Shown: piece by piece, positions 6,734 through 10,054 of the stretch | Position numbering within the stretch: position 1 is the stretch's first letter | How the letters are laid out: each line of letters starts with the position of its first letter | DNA from: B4-G1 sp964393895 | GTDB lineage: Bacteria > Chloroflexota > Anaerolineae > B4-G1 | NCBI GenBank assembly: GCA_964393895.1 | Contig: CAYMWP010000156.1 | Span: 1 to 10,054 of the forward strand | Reading direction: 5' to 3' | DNA: 10,054 bases | Made by a program: the position numbers and the translations under genes | Notes under the pieces: generated by a model | Databases searched by the model: none | Seen by the model: the letters and a program-made list of their open reading frames with translations, nothing else | What the model was told of the DNA's origin: nothing

Positions 6734-6762
6734 AACTGACAGTGACTGACAGTAACTGACAG
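6734..6762 (+). repeat. 10-bp tandem repeat array running into gap 3
   Basis: Three consecutive copies of RACTGACAGT (6734, 6744, 6754; the last is cut by the gap), and another TGACAG directly after the gap at 6863-6868, which then merges into the ribosome binding site of the next gene. The array thus spans the gap and its true copy number is unknown. The period equals about one helical turn. Confidence 0.85.
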
Positions 6763-6862
6763 NNNNNNNNNNNNNNNNNNNNNNNNNNNNNNNNNNNNNN
6801 NNNNNNNNNNNNNNNNNNNNNNNNNNNNNNNNNNNNNNNNNNNNNNNNNNNNNNNNNNNNNN
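6763..6862. other. Assembly gap 3 (100 N), within the tandem repeat
   Basis: Exactly 100 N between copies of the 10-bp repeat, so the break is probably caused by the repeat itself. Nothing coding is visible between the tail tube stop (6725) and the next start (6879); a small gene could be hidden. Confidence 0.95.
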
Positions 6863-6866
6863 TGAC

Positions 6867-6877
6867 AGGAGGGGAAC
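6867..6877 (+). promoter_or_regulatory. Extended ribosome binding site at the end of the repeat array
   Basis: AGGAGGGGAAC, one base before the ATG at 6879, directly joined to the last TGACAG copy of the repeat. Third identical copy of this leader in the window. Confidence 0.8.
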
Positions 6878-6878
6878 T

Positions 6879-7208
6879 ATGGCAATACTGACGGTACAAC
6901 AGACGGCTTTGGCGGGGATCACCCCGTCGTGGGTGGCGGCCGCTGCGGGCGGCGATGAGTTCAGGAACACCGGACACACCTACGCCGAGGTGAAGAACGC
7001 CAGCGGTGGCGACATCACGGTAACGATTGTGTCCCAGCAGGAGTGCGATCAGGGCTACACGCACGACGAGACCGTGGTGGTCGTCGCGACGACCGGAGTG
7101 AAGCGGATCGGACCTTTCGATCCTTCGCGCTTCAACAACGAGTCGGGCAACGTGGAGCTCACGTACTCCGGCGTGACGAGCCTGACGGTGGGCGCATTCG
7201 AGATGTAA
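6879..7208 (+). CDS. Small beta-rich phage structural protein (109 aa), function unknown
   Basis: Strong leader and start at 6879. The protein resembles a family of ~110-residue proteins that I have seen repeatedly beside capsid or tube genes in siphoviruses: an opening TVQQTALAGITPSWVAAAAGGDEFRNTG (residues ~5-32), then VKNASGGDITVTI, a TVVVVATTGVKRIGPFDPSRFNNESGNVELTYSGV stretch (~66-98) and a short TVGAFEM end. The 'GPFDPSRFN' motif is its best marker. All parts suggest a beta-sandwich. A decoration-type or tail-tube-associated role is plausible because its leader matches those of the capsid and tube genes, but it has no firmly known function. One cysteine (QQECDQG) is present. Confidence 0.65.
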   Translation: MAILTVQQTALAGITPSWVAAAAGGDEFRNTGHTYAEVKNASGGDITVTIVSQQECDQGYTHDETVVVVATTGVKRIGPFDPSRFNNESGNVELTYSGVTSLTVGAFEM

Positions 7209-7215
7209 GAGGAGG
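7208..7215 (+). promoter_or_regulatory. Ribosome binding site fixing the chaperone start at 7221
   Basis: AGAGGAGG, overlapping the upstream stop TAA (7206-7208) and five bases from the ATG at 7221. The in-frame ATG at 7332, where the normal chaperone domain begins, has no comparable site; the membrane segment is therefore probably part of the real product. Confidence 0.8.
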
Positions 7216-7220
7216 CCCAC

Positions 7221-7790
7221 ATGCAGGTGCTATTGATAGCAACCAGCGGGCTTCTCCTCGCGGCTGTGGGCGTGCTCCTCTATGTGCTTCTCCGCAAGAA
7301 GCGCACACCAGGGGTCACGTCGATAGCCGACATGAAGGCTCAGGCAGCCCCAGTCGTGGAGCTCACCGGCTGGGGCGAGGAGCCCATACACGCACAGTTG
7401 CGGCGCATGACACTGCTGGATCTCGTTCAGCAGGGCGAGGTACCGAACGAGCTTCTGTCGGTCGTGAGCGAGTTTGCCAACGACAAGACGAAAAACCCGT
7501 TCGAGATGAAGCCCGAGCAGATCAAGAAATTCGGCGAGCTACTGCATCTTCTGGCACAGAAGACACTCGTTGATCCTACATACGAGGCTATCAGACAGGA
7601 GGTGAGGAGCTTCCCTGACGACATGCTGCTGGAAATCTGGACTTTCTGCATGTTCGGTCAGCGTGAGCTCCAGCGGTTTCGTGCAAAACGCCGATCTGGT
7701 CAAGCGCTTCGGTTTGGTCGCCAAGTACTGGGGCAAGGCTCCGAGCGACTACCTGCCGGAGCTCCAGCCACTGGAGGCGTGGTGTCTTGA
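7221..7790 (+). CDS. Tail assembly chaperone, zero-frame product, with N-terminal membrane segment (189 aa)
   Basis: Tail assembly chaperones bind the tape measure and guide tube subunits onto it. Residues ~38-153 carry the family pattern: MKAQAAPVVELTGWGEEPIHAQLRRMTLLDLVQQGEVPNELL, a helix-rich middle (FGELLHLLAQKTLVDPTYEAI) and SFPDDMLLEIWTFCMFGQRELQRFR. The location between tube and tape measure is diagnostic. Residues 3-24 are an uninterrupted hydrophobic helix followed by RKKR, which I do not expect in a soluble chaperone; the strong site before 7221 supports it as real. After F153 the zero frame gives a low-complexity basic tail of 36 residues, while the +1 frame carries the conserved extension, so a frameshift probably makes a longer product. 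The role in tail assembly is firm by family; the membrane location is inference. Confidence 0.8.
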   Translation: MQVLLIATSGLLLAAVGVLLYVLLRKKRTPGVTSIADMKAQAAPVVELTGWGEEPIHAQLRRMTLLDLVQQGEVPNELLSVVSEFANDKTKNPFEMKPEQIKKFGELLHLLAQKTLVDPTYEAIRQEVRSFPDDMLLEIWTFCMFGQRELQRFRAKRRSGQALRFGRQVLGQGSERLPAGAPATGGVVS

Positions 7791-7926
7791 TGAGGCCGTA
7801 GCATATGTCACGGCGACCGAGGAAAACCGCCGCATGGAGGAGATCCGGGAAGGCGGAGGCAAGCCCAAGCCGGAGCGCAACCTGTTCGACACGATGTTCG
7901 ATCCGAGGTTTGAGGTGAAGGAGTAA
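7663..7926 (+). CDS. +1-frame extension of the tail assembly chaperone (lambda GT-like)
   Basis: This frame is open from 7606 to the TAA at 7924-7926. It encodes DLVKRFGLVAKYWGKAPSDYLPELQPLEAWCLDEAVAYVTATEE, then a charged tail, which matches the T-like extensions found after tail chaperones. The only nearby formal start is a GTG at 7663 with no ribosome binding site, so it is probably read by frameshift from the upstream gene. A slip at TTT (7677-7679) would give ...ELQRF-VQNADLVKRFG..., a fusion of about 234 residues (153 + 81). Such fusions let the chaperone link tape measure and tube subunits, as lambda gpG and gpGT do. A sequencing or assembly error in this place would also explain the split frame. 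I list the formal start only as a coordinate. Confidence 0.72.
   Translation: MSSSGFVQNADLVKRFGLVAKYWGKAPSDYLPELQPLEAWCLDEAVAYVTATEENRRMEEIREGGGKPKPERNLFDTMFDPRFEVKE
7677..7683 (+). promoter_or_regulatory. Probable +1 programmed frameshift site (TTT CGT)
   Basis: In the chaperone frame, TTT (7677-7679) is followed by CGT. A Phe tRNA reading UUU can move forward one base and pair fully with UUC (7678-7680), after which GTG (7681) starts the extension frame. UUU CGU is the same core as in the influenza A PA-X +1 shift. No other place in the overlap (7606-7790) offers an equally good +1 or -2 re-pairing by eye. Confidence 0.55.
7918..7923 (+). promoter_or_regulatory. Ribosome binding site of the tape measure gene
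   Basis: AAGGAG at the end of the chaperone extension, six bases before the ATG at 7930 and overlapping the last codons before the stop at 7924. It supports the start at 7930 and couples it to the frameshifted product. Confidence 0.65.
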
Positions 7927-7929
7927 GAG

Positions 7930-10054
7930 ATGCTGGGAGGGGGAGGGAGCCTTGGTTCCGTTTATGCGGAATACGGGCTCAAGTACGATAACTTCACACG
8001 CGGCATCAAGGACGTAGGGAACAACGTACGCACCTTTGCCAACTCCACTCAACAGCAGATGAACGGCATTGGTCGGGTCATGAGTAGCTCGATCGGCCAG
8101 ATGCTGGGCATAGGCACGGCTGTCGGCGCCGTCATCATGGTCGTACGCAAACTCCAGCAGACCATCTCCGAGGCGATCCGGACCTACGCGGGCTTCCAGC
8201 AAGCCATGGCCAACACCGCGAGCGTGGCGGGCGCGAGCATCCAAGAGCTGCGCATGATGTCCGACGCGGCGCGGGCAGCGGGCGCGTCGATGATCTTCAC
8301 TGCGAAGGAAGCCGCCGACGCCCAGTACTACCTTGCCAGCGCAGGCATGAAGGCCAGAGAAGTCGTAGGGGCTTTGCCCGGAGTGCTCACACTCGCTGCA
8401 GCTACTCAGTCCGACCTTGCCTACAGCTCGGAGACCACGGCCGCGACGCTCTCACAGTTCAATCTTGCGGCCGGGGACGCGGGACGAGTGGCAAACGTCT
8501 TTGCGGCCGCGATCTCGGGATCCCAGGCCACGATGGAGAAGCTCGCCGACGCCATGCGGTATGTGGGACCGGTAGCCTCGGGGTTCAACATGAGCTTGGA
8601 GGCCACAACCTCAGGCCTTATGGCACTGTACAACGCGGGCTACAGGGGCGAGCAAGCCGGAACGATTCTCAGAAATGCGCTCTCCGATCTCGCCAATCCG
8701 ACTACCGCCGTAGCGACAGAGCTGGGGAGGCTCAGGATCTCGCTCGACGACGTTAATCCCGCTACAAACTCATTTGCGGATATCGTCGACCGGCTGGCAC
8801 AGAGCGGAGCCGACACTGCGGATATCCTCAAGCTCTTCGGCGATCGTGCTGGCCCCGGCATGGCGACTCTGATCAAGCAGGGCGCCGATGCTCTTCGGGA
8901 CTATGAGGAAGCGATCACCGACACGAACAAAGCCTCGGAGATGATGAGTCTCCAGATGGACACCCTTCGGGGAGACACGCTCACCCTGAGGTCCGCATGG
9001 GAGGCTCTGACAATCACCATCGTCGGCAAGCTCGAACCCGCACTGCGGGGCATGGTGCAGTTGATCACGCGAGCCGTACAGGGGCTTCAGAAGCTCCTAT
9101 CCGGCACGAAGTCTACCACTCAGGAGATAGCCGACTCTTACGGCAAGCAAGCGAACTCCCTGGCGAAACTCGTAGAAGAGTACAACGCGCTGCAGGGTGC
9201 AGCGAGCGACAACGCGACAGCACAAAAGGATCTCCAGGACATCGTGAAGCAGATCGGAGAGATTGCCCCCGATGTGGTGACGAAGTGGAGCGAGATCGGC
9301 GAGGCCATGGAGGTCAACACCGAGAAAGTCACTGAGCATGTACTGGCACTGCGCAAGGCTCAGAAGGCAGCCCTGGAGATTCTGTCGATGGAAGCCGAAG
9401 CCAAGCTACCGGGACTCCAGAAGGAAATGGAAAAAGTAGAGCCGCAACGAGCCGAAGCACTGGAGCGCAAACGCGCGGCACAGATTGAGCTTGACGATAC
9501 CAAGAAGCAGTACACGGAGCTATTGCGGCTACAGACTGCCTACTGGGTGGCTTACAAGAACCAGAATAAAGACGCAATCGCAGACCTTGACCGACAGTTC
9601 GCAGAGTTCCAGAAAAGCCAAGAGCTATCCTATGAGGGGTTGGGGCCTGCACTGTCGGGTGCGGAGATCGATATCAGACGACTTGAGCGGAGCATACAGC
9701 AAGCCGATTCCACCTTGGCTAGAAACGCCGACACGTATGCTGACTTGAAACAGCAAATCGACAATGCACAGGATGCCATCGAGAAGTTCCAGACATTCGA
9801 GGTGGTACCCGGCTACCTCAAGGAAACCGCTGATGAGACCGGAGCTGTCGCAGACAGCAACGCCGAGCTGTCGAGAACCGCCCAGCTCGTAGCCGACGCC
9901 CAGAAGGATCTTGCCGAGGAGTTCGCCAACATCGACCGCCAAGCCTCGATGTACGGAGAAGACGTTGACGCTCTGTCAGCGAAGAAAACCGCTCTGCGCG
10001 ATGTCATTGAGAAGCTCATCGAAGAGGGACTGAAGCCGGAGTCCGAGTATATCG
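7930..10054 (+). CDS. Tail tape measure protein, TP901 family, 5' part (runs off the window)
   Basis: This protein sets tail length and is packed inside the tube, with a role in DNA delivery. The frame is open from the ATG at 7930 to the last base: 708 codons and no stop. After a glycine-rich start and a hydrophobic stretch (IGQMLGIGTAVGAVIMVV, ~55-72), residues ~85-300 match the TP901 tape measure core: AGFQQAMANTASVAGAS, then SMIFTAKEAADAQYYLASAGM (120-140), LPGVLTLAAATQSDLAYSSETTA, MEKLADAMRYVGPVASGFNMSLEATTSGLMALYNAG (~202-237) and GTILRNALSDLANPT. Residues ~460-600 look like long charged coiled coil. Under the usual rule of about 0.15 nm of tail per residue, the visible part alone implies a tail over about 100 nm. 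Its partner chaperone lies immediately upstream. Confidence 0.95.
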   Translation, partial: MLGGGGSLGSVYAEYGLKYDNFTRGIKDVGNNVRTFANSTQQQMNGIGRVMSSSIGQMLGIGTAVGAVIMVVRKLQQTISEAIRTYAGFQQAMANTASVAGASIQELRMMSDAARAAGASMIFTAKEAADAQYYLASAGMKAREVVGALPGVLTLAAATQSDLAYSSETTAATLSQFNLAAGDAGRVANVFAAAISGSQATMEKLADAMRYVGPVASGFNMSLEATTSGLMALYNAGYRGEQAGTILRNALSDLANPTTAVATELGRLRISLDDVNPATNSFADIVDRLAQSGADTADILKLFGDRAGPGMATLIKQGADALRDYEEAITDTNKASEMMSLQMDTLRGDTLTLRSAWEALTITIVGKLEPALRGMVQLITRAVQGLQKLLSGTKSTTQEIADSYGKQANSLAKLVEEYNALQGAASDNATAQKDLQDIVKQIGEIAPDVVTKWSEIGEAMEVNTEKVTEHVLALRKAQKAALEILSMEAEAKLPGLQKEMEKVEPQRAEALERKRAAQIELDDTKKQYTELLRLQTAYWVAYKNQNKDAIADLDRQFAEFQKSQELSYEGLGPALSGAEIDIRRLERSIQQADSTLARNADTYADLKQQIDNAQDAIEKFQTFEVVPGYLKETADETGAVADSNAELSRTAQLVADAQKDLAEEFANIDRQASMYGEDVDALSAKKTALRDVIEKLIEEGLKPESEYI

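Noticed and set aside
1459..6862. N runs as introns or mobile insertions
   Set aside because: All three are exactly 100 bases, the usual placeholder for unknown gap length; nothing in the flanks shows splice or insertion signs.
6734..6868. CRISPR array or origin iterons
   Set aside because: The units are 10 bp and directly adjacent without spacers, so not CRISPR; no replication gene is near, so an origin is unsupported.
7663..7926. Independent gene starting at GTG 7663
   Set aside because: No ribosome binding site precedes it, and its content is the expected extension of the upstream chaperone, so frameshift is the better explanation.
1..10054. Defence, anti-defence or diversity-generating cassette
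   Set aside because: Every gene fits the head, connector and tail order of a siphovirus. There is no reverse transcriptase, template repeat, nuclease or toxin-like gene visible.

Overview
This window is a densely packed, plus-strand block of late (virion structure) genes from a tailed, double-stranded DNA phage or prophage. The DNA is GC-rich, and most genes sit behind strong Shine-Dalgarno sites of the AGGAGG(GG) type. No integrase, lysis, replication or host gene is present, so neither the host nor the lifestyle can be read from the sequence. A GC-rich bacterial host with an ordinary anti-Shine-Dalgarno sequence is all that can be inferred. Three runs of exactly 100 N (1459-1558, 3755-3854, 6763-6862) look like scaffold gaps of unknown true length, and reading frames should not be trusted across them.

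Head region (1-4631): the C-terminal part of a Mu gpF/SPP1 gp7-type minor head protein; a 75-residue unknown protein; the 5' part of a prohead-protease-like gene that runs into gap 1; a scaffold-like helical protein that begins right after that gap at its own strong ribosome binding site; a 513-residue capsid decoration protein with a DUF2190-like N-terminus and four 57-residue tandem repeats (probable head fibre); and the major capsid protein, interrupted by gap 2. A hairpin terminator follows the capsid gene.

Connector and tail region (4694-10054): a head-tail connector-like protein, a head-closure-like protein, an HK97 gp10-like protein and a tail-terminator-like protein in a translationally coupled chain (overlaps ATGA, TGATG, ATGA). 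Then come the tail tube protein, a 10-bp tandem repeat array broken by gap 3, a small beta-rich protein, a tail assembly chaperone with a downstream +1-frame extension, and a TP901-type tape measure protein that runs off the window. No sheath gene lies next to the tube gene, so a long, non-contractile (siphovirus) tail is the best reading.

The most interesting points are: (1) a likely +1 programmed frameshift in the tail chaperone at TTT CGT, the same slip codon pair as influenza A PA-X, where most phages use a -1 slip; (2) a predicted membrane anchor at the N-terminus of that normally soluble chaperone; (3) the modular decoration fibre, whose repeats keep their amino acids, including one invariant cysteine each, while their synonymous codons are scrambled; (4) the helical-turn-spaced tandem repeat at gap 3. 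I see no defence system or clearly new multi-gene system.
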